Source: Paeniglutamicibacter sulfureus (GTDB lineage: Bacteria > Actinomycetota > Actinomycetes > Actinomycetales > Micrococcaceae). Taken from it: a stretch of DNA of 64,000 bases. The notes under the pieces were generated by a model. It saw nothing but the letters and a program-made list of their open reading frames with translations. It was not told the origin of the DNA and searched no databases. Positions within the stretch are counted from its first letter, which is position 1; every line of letters begins with the position of its first letter. The position numbers and the translations under genes are program-made. The stretch is from NCBI RefSeq assembly GCF_039535115.1, contig NZ_BAAAWO010000001.1, forward strand, positions 1,736,001 through 1,800,000, read 5' to 3'. Positions 27,442 through 37,283 of the stretch are shown here, one piece after another.

Positions 27442-27473
27442 ACAGGGTCCGGGAACTTGTTCCCGGACCCTGT
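27442..27473 (+). terminator. Perfect 15-bp hairpin left of the IS982 transposase
   Basis: ACAGGGTCCGGGAAC (27442-27456) pairs exactly with 27459-27473 around a two-base loop. It lies between the left end of the element and the transposase start. It may stop read-through from trkA into the transposase, as many insertion sequences do. Confidence 0.65.
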
Positions 27474-27505
27474 TAATCGCTGGCGGAGAGTGCTAAGTCT
27501 CGTAT

Positions 27506-28411
27506 GTGAACCCAAAACTGAACACTCTCCTGACCACACTCTACGTCTTACTTACCGATCGTGTCCTGCCGGATTTGGGATATGACCGGACGAGCAAACC
27601 CGGCCGCAAGGCCATCTTGAGCGATGCCGAGCTGCTGTGCCTGGTCGTGGCCCAGCACCTGCTGCACGGGCACTCCTCCGAATCGCGATGGGTCCGCTAT
27701 GCGCGCACCCACCTGAGCGGGCTATTCCCCGGAATCCCGCAGCAATCGGGATACAACAAGCGCGTGCGCGCCGCCGGAACACTGATCAGTGCAGTGATCA
27801 CCGCACTGGCCAAAGACACCGAATCCTGGCACGAGATCCTCCGCCTGCTGGATTCGACCCCCGTCCCGTGCGGCACCAGCCGCGAAACAGTCAAGCGCTC
27901 GGACCTGGCCGGGCACGCCGGCTACGGATACTGCGCCTCGCATTCGCGCTACTTCTGGGGCTTTCGCCTGTACCTGGTCAGCACCCCCGAGGGCATGCCG
28001 GTGATCTGGGGACTGGCCAACCCGAAACTCGGGGAACGCGAGGTCACCGAGGCCCTGCTGCGCCACGACCACCATCTGGTCCGCGACAGGCAGGTCATCC
28101 TTGCCGACAAGGGCTTCGCCGGAAGGGACTTCGAGCGGTTCATCGCCGAGGACCTCGGCGCCCACCTGGTGCGGCCGGACCGCAAGGACGAAAAGCCCAG
28201 GTTCGGGAAGTTCGGCGGCATCCGCCAGTGGATCGAGTCCGTCTTCGACAGCCTCAAGGGCCAGCTCGGGCTCGAACACCACGGCGCCAGAACCCTCGAA
28301 GGTCTCTACGCACGCGTCGCGTCAAAGCTCCTGGCCCTCGCGGCAGGAATCTGGCACAACTGGAAAACCAACGCACCCCGCAAACGCTCCCTAACCGCCT
28401 ACGACCACTGA
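27506..28411 (+). CDS. IS982 family transposase
   Basis: A 301-residue DDE transposase. The likely catalytic residues are D116 (RLLDSTPVP), D201 (ILADKGFAG) and E244 (QWIESVFDSLKGQ), and the C-terminal GLEHHGARTLEGLYARVASKLLAL matches the IS982 group. The start is GTG 27506. The frame is intact. It is the only copy in the window. Confidence 0.88.
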   Translation: MNPKLNTLLTTLYVLLTDRVLPDLGYDRTSKPGRKAILSDAELLCLVVAQHLLHGHSSESRWVRYARTHLSGLFPGIPQQSGYNKRVRAAGTLISAVITALAKDTESWHEILRLLDSTPVPCGTSRETVKRSDLAGHAGYGYCASHSRYFWGFRLYLVSTPEGMPVIWGLANPKLGEREVTEALLRHDHHLVRDRQVILADKGFAGRDFERFIAEDLGAHLVRPDRKDEKPRFGKFGGIRQWIESVFDSLKGQLGLEHHGARTLEGLYARVASKLLALAAGIWHNWKTNAPRKRSLTAYDH

Positions 28412-28517
28412 AATGATTAGGACTTAATCATCTAGGGCCCGCCCGGGTACGCACGCAGGGGGGTCCCACACCCGCAGCGTGACGCCGCGGCCCGAGGGAC
28501 CCCGCCCCTTGCGTTTG

Positions 28518-29378
28518 CTAGGCCAGTTCCCGGGTGATCTGCGCGGCACGGGCCGCTGCGGCCGCGGCCCCGCGGGCGATGACCTGCGGAAGGCCTTCGG
28601 CATCGAAGGTGGCAATGGCCTGTTCGGTGGTGCCGTTGGGGCTGGTCACGCCCTGGCGCAGCGCCGAGGGATCAACCTGCGGGTCGGCAAGCATCTTGCC
28701 CGCCCCGGCCACGGTGGCACGGGCCAGATCGGTGGCCAGCGCCGGATCCAGGCCCAGCTCAACCCCGGCAGCGGCCATGGCCTCGACCAGGTAGAACACG
28801 TAGGCGGGTCCGGAGCCGCTGACCGCCGAGACGGCATCCTGCTGGGATTCGGGGACGACGTGCACCACGCCGGAACCGGCGAACAGGTCCACGACGGCTG
28901 CCAGCGCCGCCGGGGAGACCGTTTCACCGGCACTGAGACCCACCGCGCCGGCGCCGACCTTCAGCGGGGTGTTGGGCATGGAGCGCACCACCGGCTGGCC
29001 CGGGTTCAGGTGTGCCGCAATCATGTCGATGGTGATGGCCGCCGCCACCGAGACCACCACGGCGGAGGGCTTGAGCACGTCCTTGATCTCGTCGCACAGG
29101 GCCGTGATGCCCACGGGCTTGACGCCCAGGAAGACGATGTCCGCGTCCTTGGCCGCCTTGAGGTTGGATTCGGGGTCGTGCTCGCCGATGAGCACCGTGA
29201 CACCGGTCTCGGCGCGCAGGTCGTGCGCCTTCGCGTCGCTGCGCAGGGTAGCGACGATCGCCGCCGGGTCGTAGCCGGCGGCGATGATGCCGCGCAGCAC
29301 CGCCCCGTTCATGGAACCGGTTCCCAGGAAGGCAAGTCTGTTCTCGGCAAGGGACGAAGTCGAAAGCACTGAAGTCAT
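28518..29378 (-). CDS. proC: Pyrroline-5-carboxylate reductase ProC
   Basis: Last step of proline synthesis, reducing pyrroline-5-carboxylate with NADPH. The 286-residue protein has the dinucleotide motif LAFLGTGSMNGAVLRG, the middle PVVRSMPNTPLKVGAGAVG and the C-terminal SGSGPAYVFYLVEAMAAAGVELGL and GVTSPNGTTEQAI signatures. I chose ATG 29378; two earlier starts (29387, 29462) would run into the neighbouring gene. It follows the TIM-barrel and Ppx genes in the same order as in M. tuberculosis Rv0496-Rv0500. Confidence 0.93.
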   Translation of the reverse strand: MTSVLSTSSLAENRLAFLGTGSMNGAVLRGIIAAGYDPAAIVATLRSDAKAHDLRAETGVTVLIGEHDPESNLKAAKDADIVFLGVKPVGITALCDEIKDVLKPSAVVVSVAAAITIDMIAAHLNPGQPVVRSMPNTPLKVGAGAVGLSAGETVSPAALAAVVDLFAGSGVVHVVPESQQDAVSAVSGSGPAYVFYLVEAMAAAGVELGLDPALATDLARATVAGAGKMLADPQVDPSALRQGVTSPNGTTEQAIATFDAEGLPQVIARGAAAAAARAAQITRELA

Positions 29379-29433
29379 GTGCACCATTCTTCCACGCCGC
29401 TCCCTTCGCGGGCCGGGACGTGCACGGGTGCGG

Positions 29434-30273
29434 CTAGATCGAGTGGCTTCCGGCTTCCGCATCCTCGTTCACCGGGGCCAGGTACCGCCGGGCGAACTCA
29501 AGGGTCTCGCCCAGCCATGCCTCGCGCTCCCCCGCGCCGCGGGCCTTGCGCGTGGAGACCTCCACCGCCACCACGCCGTCCCAGGCAGAGTCCCGCAGGT
29601 ACTCGATGGCCTCGATCACCGGCTGGGTGCCGCGGCCCGGCACCAGGTGCTCGTCCTTGCCGTTGTTCATCCCGTCGCACAGGTGCACATGGCTCAGCCG
29701 CGTCCCCAGGTCGCGGAAGGCCACCGCCGAGTCCATGTCGGCGATCGCCGAATGCGAGAAGTCCCAGGTCACGAACTCGTAGGGTTCGGGGACGGGGTTC
29801 CAGTGCGGCAGGTACATCTTTGCCTCGCGTCCCCGCGCACGCCACGGGTACATGTTCTCCACCGCGATCTTCACCCCGTATTCCTCCATGATGCGGCGGA
29901 TGCCGGTGGCGAACTCGGTGGCATAGGTGCCCTGCCAGCGGAACGGCGGGTGTGCAACCACCACGTCGCACCCCACGTCCACCGCCATCGCGGCGGCGGA
30001 TTCGATCTTGTTCCAGGCGGTTCCCCAGACCTGCTGGGTCAGCAGCAGCGTGGGCGCGTGAATGGCCATGATGGGCTGTTCATAGCGTTCGGCCAGCCGG
30101 TTCAGCTGCCGCGCATCCTGGGAGATCTGGTTGCCGGTGACCAGCACCTCGACCCCGTCGTAGCCCAGGTCGTGGGACACCGCAAAGGCGTCGTGGACGT
30201 TCAGCGGGTAGACCGAAGCGCTGGACAGCGCGACGGGGATCGGGGCGTTGCCGCCCGGTGAAGACTCGACCAT
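29434..30273 (-). CDS. Sugar phosphate isomerase/epimerase-type TIM-barrel protein
   Basis: A 279-residue xylose-isomerase-like TIM barrel (AP endonuclease 2 family). Metal ligands of the fold are recognisable in IMAIHAPTLLL, VVAHPPF, IAVENMYPW, WDFSHSAIADMD and LSHVHLCDGMNNGKDEHLVPGRG. It resembles M. tuberculosis Rv0498, which also stands between ppx and proC. The substrate is unknown. The start at 30273 is close (23 bases) to the end of the Ppx gene, so the two are co-transcribed. Confidence 0.8.
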   Translation of the reverse strand: MVESSPGGNAPIPVALSSASVYPLNVHDAFAVSHDLGYDGVEVLVTGNQISQDARQLNRLAERYEQPIMAIHAPTLLLTQQVWGTAWNKIESAAAMAVDVGCDVVVAHPPFRWQGTYATEFATGIRRIMEEYGVKIAVENMYPWRARGREAKMYLPHWNPVPEPYEFVTWDFSHSAIADMDSAVAFRDLGTRLSHVHLCDGMNNGKDEHLVPGRGTQPVIEAIEYLRDSAWDGVVAVEVSTRKARGAGEREAWLGETLEFARRYLAPVNEDAEAGSHSI

Positions 30274-30296
30274 GGAACGTGCCCCTTGTCTTTTCG

Positions 30297-31322
30297 CTAC
30301 AGAACGATGCTGCCCTGGGACATCGACATTACCGAGGAACGGCCCAAGGCTACCTCTCCGACACCCACGCTACTACTGAGCGGGGCGGTCGAGTCAAAAA
30401 GTACGTGGTCAAAACGGCGCAGCATCAGGCCCTCGCGCAGCGCCCACGGGCAGATGCGCAGGGACTTGACCTTCAGCGCGCTCATGGCCTCCAGTGCCAC
30501 GATGGCGCCGGCCAGCAGCTGCGGGGCGCGGATCGCCGAGACCCCCGGAAGCTCGGCACGCTCCTCCCAGTTCATCGCGGTGAGCCGGTTGGTCCAGAGC
30601 TTGAGCGACTCGGCACGCAGCACCCGCTTGACGTAGGGACCCTCGGCGCTGGGTGCGGCGCCGGTGATCCTTGCCAGCGAGCGGAAGGTCTTGGAGGTGC
30701 CGGTGACCACGGTGGGCCGCCCGAACTCGGCCAGCTCGGCCACCGGCTCGGCGAGCACCTCGCGCACGTGGTGGCGCAGCGCCTTGACCTGCTTGATCGA
30801 GGGCGGGTCCTCCGGCAGCCATTCGCGCGTCAGCCGCCCGGCGCCCAGCGGCACCGAGTGCGCGGTGGTGGGGAACTCGTCCACGCCCAGGGCGAGCTCG
30901 AAGGAGCCGCCGCCCATGTCCAGGTTCAGGATCCTATCCGAGCTCCAGCCGAACCAGCGGCGCACCGCGTAGTAGGTCATCCCGGCTTCCTGCTCGCCGG
31001 TCAGCTCCGTGAGGTGGACGCCGGTTTCCGCCACGACCCTGGCCAGGACCTCGGCGCCGTTGGCCGATTCGCGGATCGCCGAGGTGCAGAAGGCCAAAAG
31101 GTCCTCGGCATGGTGGTTGATGGCGAATTGCGCGGCCTCGTGCACGAAGTCCAGCAACTCCGCCTGCCCGGCTTCGTTGATGGCCCCGTGCTCGTCCAGG
31201 TATGCGACGAGCGAGAGCGCCCGCTTGTGCGATGCAAAGGGCACCGGGCGGGCGCCCGGATATGCGTCGACCAGCAACAGGTGAACAGTGTTCGACCCGA
31301 TATCCAGTACGCCCAGCCTCAT
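30297..31322 (-). CDS. Ppx/GppA phosphatase family protein
   Basis: A 341-residue exopolyphosphatase/guanosine pentaphosphatase-type enzyme of the ASKHA fold. The phosphate loops are [16 protein letters not shown] at the N-terminus and [15 protein letters not shown] in the middle; [14 protein letters not shown] is the third nucleotide segment. Short actinobacterial Ppx proteins of this size act on short polyphosphate (Rv0496 type). It probably forms an operon with the TIM-barrel and proC genes. Confidence 0.88.
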   Translation of the reverse strand: MRLGVLDIGSNTVHLLLVDAYPGARPVPFASHKRALSLVAYLDEHGAINEAGQAELLDFVHEAAQFAINHHAEDLLAFCTSAIRESANGAEVLARVVAETGVHLTELTGEQEAGMTYYAVRRWFGWSSDRILNLDMGGGSFELALGVDEFPTTAHSVPLGAGRLTREWLPEDPPSIKQVKALRHHVREVLAEPVAELAEFGRPTVVTGTSKTFRSLARITGAAPSAEGPYVKRVLRAESLKLWTNRLTAMNWEERAELPGVSAIRAPQLLAGAIVALEAMSALKVKSLRICPWALREGLMLRRFDHVLFDSTAPLSSSVGVGEVALGRSSVMSMSQGSIVL

Positions 31323-31362
31323 GGTGTCATCCTCATGTGTGTGGCCTTCTTGCCGCGTGCGG

Positions 31363-34146
31363 CTAGTTGCCGGTCTTCTTGGCAGCGGGCTTCTTGGCAG
31401 GTGCCTTTTTCGCGGGTGCCTTCTTGGCAGGGGCCTTGGCAGCGGTCTTGCGCTTGACCGGGCCGCGGGCCCGCTTGTCGGCCAGCAACTCGATGGCCTT
31501 CTCGCGGGTCAGTTCCTCGAGCGTGGTGTCGCGCGGGATCGTGATGTTGGTGACCCCGTCGGTGATGTAGGCACCGAAGCGTCCCTCCTTGACCACGATG
31601 TTCTTCTCCGAGACCGGGTCCGGGCCGAATTCGGCCAGCGGCGGCACCGCTGCGCGGGCGCCGCGGACCTTGGGCTGCGAGTAGATCTCCAGCGCCTGCT
31701 CGAGGGTGATCGTGAAGATCTCCTCCTCCGAGCCGATCGAGCGCGAATCGGTGCCCTTCTTCAGGTAGGGCCCGAAGCGGCCGTTCTGCACGGTGATCTC
31801 CACGCCCTCGGCGTCAACGCCGAGCACGCGCGGCAGCGAAATCAGCCGCAGGGCCTCTTCCAGCGTGACGGACTCCACCGTCATCGACTTGAACAGCGAA
31901 CCGGTGCGCGGCTTGGCCTTGACCGGCTTCTTCGGCGGCTTCGGCTTGCCGTTCTTGTAGTACTCCACCGGCATGGCGGCCAGTTCCTCGGCCGTGGGCT
32001 CCACGATGACCTCGGTGACGTAGGCGCCGTAGCGCCCGTCCCTGGCCACGATGGTGCGTCCGGTCTCCGGGTCCACGCCCAGCACGTTCTCGCTCGGGCC
32101 CTGGTGTTCCATGAGCTCGATGGCCTTCTCGGCGGTGAGCTCGTCCGGTGCCAGGTCCTCGGGGACGTTGGCGCGCTGCGGGTCGGTGCCCTCGGGGGCG
32201 TCTGCAGGCAGCGGCTTTTCCAGGTACGGGCCGAACTTGCCCACGCGCAGCACGATGCCCGGGGCGATGTCGATGGAGTTGATGGCGCGGGCGTCGATGT
32301 CGCCCAGGTTGTTGACCACCGATTCAAGGCCGGCCTCCCCGCTGTCCTTGGACCCGAAGTAGAAGTCCTTGAGCCAGGCGGTGCGGCCCTTCTGCCCGTG
32401 GGCGATCTCGTCGAGGTCGTCCTCCAGGCGTGCGGTGAAGTCGTAGTCCACGTACTTGCCGAAGTGCTCCTCCAGCAGGCGCACCACGGAGAACGCGATC
32501 CAGCTGGGCACCAGGGCGCCTCCGCGCTTGGTCACGTAGCCGCGGTCCATGATGGTGGAGATGGTCGGGGCGAAGGTGGAGGGGCGCCCGATTTCGCGGG
32601 CCTCCAGCTCGGCGACGATCGAGGCCTCGGTGTAGCGTGCCGGCGGGGAGGTGGTGTGCGGAATCGCGTCGATGCCGGTGCCTGCCAGCGGGTCGGAAAC
32701 CTTTAGCTGCGGCAGGCGCGCCTCCTCGGCGGCCTCGGCTGCCTCTGCCTCGCGGGCTGCGTCGCGGCCCTCCTCGTAGGCGGCCATGAAGCCGCGGAAG
32801 GTGATCACGGTGCCGGAGGCGGAGAACTCGGCTACCTGCCCGGTGGCGGACTCGCCGGCGAGCTTGATGGTCGCGGTGAAGCCCTTGGCGTCGGCCATCT
32901 GCGAGGCCACGGTGCGCTTCCAGATCAGCTCGTAGAGCTTGAACTCGTCGGCCGAAAGCTGGGCGCGGACGGTGGCCGGGCGGCGGAAGGAGTCCCCGGC
33001 CGGGCGGATGGCCTCGTGGGCCTCCTGCGCGTTGTCGCTCTTGCCCTTGTAGGCGCGCATCTTTGCCGGCACCGAGTCGGCGCCGTAGAGTTCGGCGGCC
33101 TGCTTGCGGGCGGCGTTCACGGCCTCGTTGGAGAGGAACACCGAGTCGGTACGCATGTAGGTGATGTAGCCGTTTTCATACAGCCGCTGGGCGACCTGCA
33201 TGGTGGACTTCGAGCTCCAGCGCAGCTTGCGGGAAGCTTCCTGCTGCAGCGTCGAGGTGGTAAACGGCGCGGCCGGGCGGCGGGTGTAGGGCTTCTCGTC
33301 GACCGAGGTGACGGCGAAGTCGGCGTCCTTCAGGCCTTCGGCCAGGGCTGCGGCCTTGGCCTCGTCCAGGTGCGCCACTGCACCGGACTTCGGCGTCTTC
33401 AACTCGCCGCGGTCGGTGAAGTCGCGGCCGGTGGCAACGCGTGCCCCGTCGACCGAAGAGAGCTTGGCGCCGAAGCTTTCACCCGCTGCGGTGGCGAAGG
33501 TTCCGGTCAGGTCCCAGTAGGAGGCGGTGCGGAAGGCCATGCGTTCGCGTTCGCGCTCGACGACCAGGCGCGTGGCCACCGACTGCACGCGGCCGGCGGA
33601 CAGGCCGCGGGCCACCTTGCGCCAGAGCACCGGGGAGATCTCGTAGCCGTAGAGGCGATCCAGCACCCGGCGGGTTTCCTGGGCGTTGACCAAGTCGGTG
33701 TCCAGCTCGCGGATGTTCTCCATCGCGCGGTTGATGCCCTCTTGGGTGATCTCGGTGAAGGCCATGCGGTAGACCGGGACCTTGGGCTTGAGCACCTCGA
33801 GCAGGTGCCACGCGATGGCTTCGCCTTCGCGGTCCGCATCGGTTGCGAGATAGAGCGCATCGGCGCCCTTGAGCTTGGCCTTGAGTTCGGCCACCCGCTT
33901 CTTCTTGTCCGGGTACACGACGTAGTAGGGGTCGAAGTCGTTCTCGACGTCCACGGCGAACTTGCCGTAGGGACCCTTCTTCATTTCCGCCGGAAGATCG
34001 GCGGGTTGCGCCAAATCGCGGATATGCCCCACCGAGGCGTCGACTTCAAAACCCTCGCCCAGGTACTTGGCGATGGACTTGCTCTTTGCCGGGGACTCCA
34101 CGATCACGAGCTTCATTCCGGTCTTTTCCTTGGCCTTGGCGGGCAC
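31363..34146 (-). CDS. topA: DNA topoisomerase I
   Basis: Relaxes negative supercoils. Domains run in the usual order: Toprim at the start ([19 protein letters not shown], with [15 protein letters not shown]), then the cleavage domain with the active-site tyrosine in [10 protein letters not shown], then C-terminal topoisomerase repeats ([39 protein letters not shown]). The tail is Lys/Ala/Pro-rich ([11 protein letters not shown]), the basic end seen in actinobacterial TopA in place of zinc fingers. Start GTG 34146 has AGGAG just upstream and yields [10 protein letters not shown] before the Toprim; 927 residues. Confidence 0.95.
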   Translation of the reverse strand: MPAKAKEKTGMKLVIVESPAKSKSIAKYLGEGFEVDASVGHIRDLAQPADLPAEMKKGPYGKFAVDVENDFDPYYVVYPDKKKRVAELKAKLKGADALYLATDADREGEAIAWHLLEVLKPKVPVYRMAFTEITQEGINRAMENIRELDTDLVNAQETRRVLDRLYGYEISPVLWRKVARGLSAGRVQSVATRLVVERERERMAFRTASYWDLTGTFATAAGESFGAKLSSVDGARVATGRDFTDRGELKTPKSGAVAHLDEAKAAALAEGLKDADFAVTSVDEKPYTRRPAAPFTTSTLQQEASRKLRWSSKSTMQVAQRLYENGYITYMRTDSVFLSNEAVNAARKQAAELYGADSVPAKMRAYKGKSDNAQEAHEAIRPAGDSFRRPATVRAQLSADEFKLYELIWKRTVASQMADAKGFTATIKLAGESATGQVAEFSASGTVITFRGFMAAYEEGRDAAREAEAAEAAEEARLPQLKVSDPLAGTGIDAIPHTTSPPARYTEASIVAELEAREIGRPSTFAPTISTIMDRGYVTKRGGALVPSWIAFSVVRLLEEHFGKYVDYDFTARLEDDLDEIAHGQKGRTAWLKDFYFGSKDSGEAGLESVVNNLGDIDARAINSIDIAPGIVLRVGKFGPYLEKPLPADAPEGTDPQRANVPEDLAPDELTAEKAIELMEHQGPSENVLGVDPETGRTIVARDGRYGAYVTEVIVEPTAEELAAMPVEYYKNGKPKPPKKPVKAKPRTGSLFKSMTVESVTLEEALRLISLPRVLGVDAEGVEITVQNGRFGPYLKKGTDSRSIGSEEEIFTITLEQALEIYSQPKVRGARAAVPPLAEFGPDPVSEKNIVVKEGRFGAYITDGVTNITIPRDTTLEELTREKAIELLADKRARGPVKRKTAAKAPAKKAPAKKAPAKKPAAKKTGN

Positions 34147-34281
34147 AACACTCCTATTAGCAACCAGTGGTGCACCAAAGTGGGCGCACAGCACATTCCC
34201 TGCTCTAGGTTAGCCGCATTTTTACGCGCCGCGGCAAGCAGCGGGTCCAAGACGCCGTTTTGCGCTACCCGCTGCGGGGCC

Positions 34282-34923
34282 TCAGGGGCCTTGCTCGCCG
34301 CGGATTTCGGGCAGGAAGGAAAGCATGTAGTACAGTCGATCGCCGTCGACGCCGCGCTGCTCGGGTTCGGCCAGGGCCTCGTATTCGTAGAGCAGTCCGT
34401 AGACCTTGGCGATGAACTCCTTGCGCTGGGACTCGGAGAGGAACACCACGCCCGTGGTCGCCGAGGCCCTGTCGGGTTCCGGTTCCTTGCCGGCCTTGCG
34501 TTCTTTGTCACGGCGCGCGATTTCAGCCGAGAGCCGATCGCGGAAGGCATTGAGCTGGACGTTGAGGTAGGCATTCTTCGCGCTGGTCGAATCCGAGAGC
34601 GAACCCAGGACGAGCTGTCCGCCGGCGGCCTTCCAGCGACGCTCGCGCCCGTCGCCCTCGCTGGCGGCGCGGACCACGTAGCCGTATTTTTCCAGGGCGC
34701 GCAGGTGGTAGCTCATGGCGCTGGGCGTCAGTTCACAGCGCGTGGCGAGCTCGGTGGCCGTGCGCGTGGACTGCGAGGCGAAGAGTTCCTCGAGGACCGT
34801 CAGGCGCGCCTCGTGGGCGAGCGCGCGAATAGCTTGCGGGTCGCTGATCGACACCGAAGTGACGGGCATCGGCGACAGGCCGGCGCTCTTGGCGCCGGGT
34901 CCCGAGGAAGTGTTCTGGCTCAT
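34282..34923 (-). CDS. ArsR-type winged-helix transcriptional regulator
   Basis: A 213-residue regulator. The HTH (residues 30-95) reads IRALAHEARLTVLEELFASQ, TATELATRCELTPSAMSYHLRALEKYGYVV, followed by the wing DGRERRWKAA. The second half is helical and charged and may bind a ligand or form dimers. It lies between topA and a methyltransferase gene on the same strand, 11 bases after the latter. No target site is visible. Confidence 0.82.
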   Translation of the reverse strand: MSQNTSSGPGAKSAGLSPMPVTSVSISDPQAIRALAHEARLTVLEELFASQSTRTATELATRCELTPSAMSYHLRALEKYGYVVRAASEGDGRERRWKAAGGQLVLGSLSDSTSAKNAYLNVQLNAFRDRLSAEIARRDKERKAGKEPEPDRASATTGVVFLSESQRKEFIAKVYGLLYEYEALAEPEQRGVDGDRLYYMLSFLPEIRGEQGP

Positions 34924-34934
34924 ATGAAAAAACT

Positions 34935-36545
34935 TTAGCGGTTGTTTCGCATCTCCAAAAGGAAGCCACGCTTAATAAGCCTGAGAACCCCCTCGTGAAG
35001 TCGGTTGGAAAAGTCAGGATCGTCGCCTCCCACCAGCGATTCGAGGGCACCGACTAGGGACGATACGCTCAAATCGCCGTCGCAGGCGGAGACGAAACCG
35101 GCGAGCGCGGTGTCCAGAATTTCGGTTCGCCGCAAACCGGCTCCTTGCCGTAACAAGATCACCCCGGGGTGCTCCGCGCCCGGGCGCTGGTGCCGTTCCT
35201 CGGTGACATCCTCGGCCACCACCAGGTGCAGCTGGCCCGCCTCCCGGGAATCCAGCTCGTCGGCCACGGCGATGTCCCGAGCCAGGTACGGGCCGATGGG
35301 CTGTTCGATGGGGTAGCTGATCGATTCGAAGAGCCTGCCGATGCCCGGGTGCTCCGCTGCCGGGCGCCGCAGCCACACCATGCCGAAGCCGATGGCGGCG
35401 ACGTTGCGGGAGGCGAAGTCGTCGAGGTAGGCACCGTACTGCGCGGCGAAGGCCTCCGGGTCCCGCCCCTGCGAGGCATCGCGCAACCAGGTCTCGGCGT
35501 ACCCGGTGGGGCTGACGACCTCGCGCTGGATGAACCAGGCCTCGGTGTCGCCGGTAAGCCAGGAGCGCGGCCCGGCGCTCCAGTCGGGTTCCTCCTCGGG
35601 GTTCTCCGCGGCGGTGATTTCCCAGTTGGCCAGCATCTGCGCACAGCCCCCGGGCTTCAGGACCCCGGGCAGGGTGCGCACGAGGGTGGCCACCAGGGAA
35701 TCCCCCGGCATCCCGCCGTCGCGGTAGGTGAAGCGCTCGGAATCGTCCTGGCCGGCGGTGCGCGGGGTGATGACGAAGGGCGGGTTGGAAACCACCAGGT
35801 CAAAGCGCTCCCCCGCCACCGGTTCGAGCAGGGAACCCAGGCGCAGGTCCACACGGGCCGAAAGGTCCCCGGGATCGATGTCCAGGGCCTGGTGGTTTAG
35901 CAGCAGGTTGAAGCGCGTGAACCCCAGCGCGCGGACCGAGATGTCGGTGGCGACGACGCGGCGTGCGTGGGAAAGCAGGTGGAAGGCCTGGATGCCGCAG
36001 CCGGTGCCCAGGTCCAGGGCGCTGTCGACCTGCGGGCGGACCGTGGTCTGGGCGAGTGTCAGGGAGGCCTGCCCGATGCCCAGCACGTGGTCGTGGCGCA
36101 GCACGCCGGGCCGCTGGTGGGCACCCAGGTCGCTGGCCACCCAGATCTCCGCGTCGGCATCCGAGGCGTGCGGACGCAGGTCGATCCGGGCCCGGCGGTT
36201 CCGGCTGCCGTCGGCATCCTCGATCAGGCCCAGCGCGCGCAACCCCTCGATCCCGGTGGCGGGGAAAGCGGCGGCGACCTCGTCGTCCCCGACATCGGTG
36301 CCCAGCATGAACATCCCGAGGATGGTTCCCAGCGCGGTTGGCTCGGGCTGGGCCGCGATGCGGCGCAGTGCGGGGATGAGCTGGTTGCGCATCAGCGCCT
36401 CGTGGGCGCTGTCCCCCAGGAACTCCGTGATGGCTTCGTGCGCGTATTCCGCCCGCCGCAGGTCCCCGGCGAGTTGTTCAAGAAGACGGACGTCGTCGCT
36501 GCGCGGCGCATCGGGAACCTGGGAAAAGTTTTCGGTGGAAGTCAC
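34935..36545 (-). CDS. Class I SAM-dependent methyltransferase (HemK/RlmG-like, DUF7059 type)
   Basis: A 536-residue protein with an unknown N-terminal domain (about 1-150), an S-adenosylmethionine domain with motif I DLGTGCGIQ (178-186), an ATDIS acidic loop and the N-methyltransferase catalytic motif NPPF at 254-257, and a C-terminal domain of about 200 residues. NPPF enzymes methylate exocyclic amino groups of bases or glutamine side chains. The substrate cannot be deduced. GTG 36545 gives the start VTSTENFSQ; the longer open frame is antisense to the acetyltransferase gene at 36604. Confidence 0.8.
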   Translation of the reverse strand: MTSTENFSQVPDAPRSDDVRLLEQLAGDLRRAEYAHEAITEFLGDSAHEALMRNQLIPALRRIAAQPEPTALGTILGMFMLGTDVGDDEVAAAFPATGIEGLRALGLIEDADGSRNRRARIDLRPHASDADAEIWVASDLGAHQRPGVLRHDHVLGIGQASLTLAQTTVRPQVDSALDLGTGCGIQAFHLLSHARRVVATDISVRALGFTRFNLLLNHQALDIDPGDLSARVDLRLGSLLEPVAGERFDLVVSNPPFVITPRTAGQDDSERFTYRDGGMPGDSLVATLVRTLPGVLKPGGCAQMLANWEITAAENPEEEPDWSAGPRSWLTGDTEAWFIQREVVSPTGYAETWLRDASQGRDPEAFAAQYGAYLDDFASRNVAAIGFGMVWLRRPAAEHPGIGRLFESISYPIEQPIGPYLARDIAVADELDSREAGQLHLVVAEDVTEERHQRPGAEHPGVILLRQGAGLRRTEILDTALAGFVSACDGDLSVSSLVGALESLVGGDDPDFSNRLHEGVLRLIKRGFLLEMRNNR

Positions 36546-36603
36546 GTCCCACAGTCTAGCGATCCGGGGAAAACGGGGCTCCGTCCTGCCTATGATGGAA
36601 TCC

Positions 36604-37188
36604 ATGATCGAGATCACCACCACACACCTGCAGCAGCTCTCTGCCGGGGAGCTTCGCCCCTCGTCCCGTGCCCTCCCGGCCGATGCCCGGATCGAGCGGG
36701 TCGCGGAGATCACCCCGGAGTTCAGCAAGTTCCTGTACCAGGGCGTGGGCAGCGGCTGGAATTGGTCCGACAGGCTCTCCCTCACCCGCAGCGCCTGGGA
36801 GTCGCTTCTTCGCGCCCCGGGATCCGAGACCCACGTGCTTTACGTCGACGGGGCACCGGGCGGATACGTCGAATTGAGCGGACGGATCGAGGATTCCGGC
36901 ACCGAGGTCGAGATCATGTACTTCGGCCTTTTCCCGCAGTGCATCGGGCGCGGCCTGGGCGGGGCCCTGTTGACGGAGGGTCTATCGCGGGCCTGGGACC
37001 TCGACGCCCGGGTCGGGGGCTTCCCGCCGGTGAGCCGGGTCTGGGTGCACACCTGTTCGCTGGATGGACCGGCGGCCCTGGCCAATTACGAGGCCCGCGG
37101 GTTGCGGATCTTCCACACAGAAACCGAGCTGGTCGAGCCCGGCGACGGGGCGGCCGGGCTGTGGCCGGGGGAATCACTGGCCTCTTAA
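36604..37188 (+). CDS. GNAT family N-acetyltransferase
   Basis: A 194-residue acetyltransferase. The acetyl-CoA binding loop is FPQCIGRGLGGALLTEGL, following the strand TEVEIMYFGLF; the C-terminal NYEARGLRIFHTE is the usual GNAT ending. In-frame ATGs at 36592 and 36595 are also possible starts. It is divergent from the methyltransferase gene with about 58 bases between. The substrate is unknown. Confidence 0.8.
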   Translation: MIEITTTHLQQLSAGELRPSSRALPADARIERVAEITPEFSKFLYQGVGSGWNWSDRLSLTRSAWESLLRAPGSETHVLYVDGAPGGYVELSGRIEDSGTEVEIMYFGLFPQCIGRGLGGALLTEGLSRAWDLDARVGGFPPVSRVWVHTCSLDGPAALANYEARGLRIFHTETELVEPGDGAAGLWPGESLAS

Positions 37189-37283
37189 GCGGCGCGCCAG
37201 GGGGGCTGCGCCTCACCTGCATCCCTGCTGCGTAGTTGTCCACAGTTTCCGAATCCCGCGCCCGCCAATCGCCAGCGGGGTGC

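Larger units (their letters stand above)
27403..28438 (+). mobile_element. IS982 family insertion within a palindrome after trkA
   Basis: Bases 27403-27425 and the reverse complement of 28416-28438 agree at 21 of 23 positions. The outer 11 (GCCCTAGATGA) are perfect and include the trkA stop codon on the left, so they probably belong to the target, a stem-loop. The inner AGTCCTAAT (27417-27425) is the better candidate for the true element end. The element carries one intact transposase gene. Confidence 0.6.
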
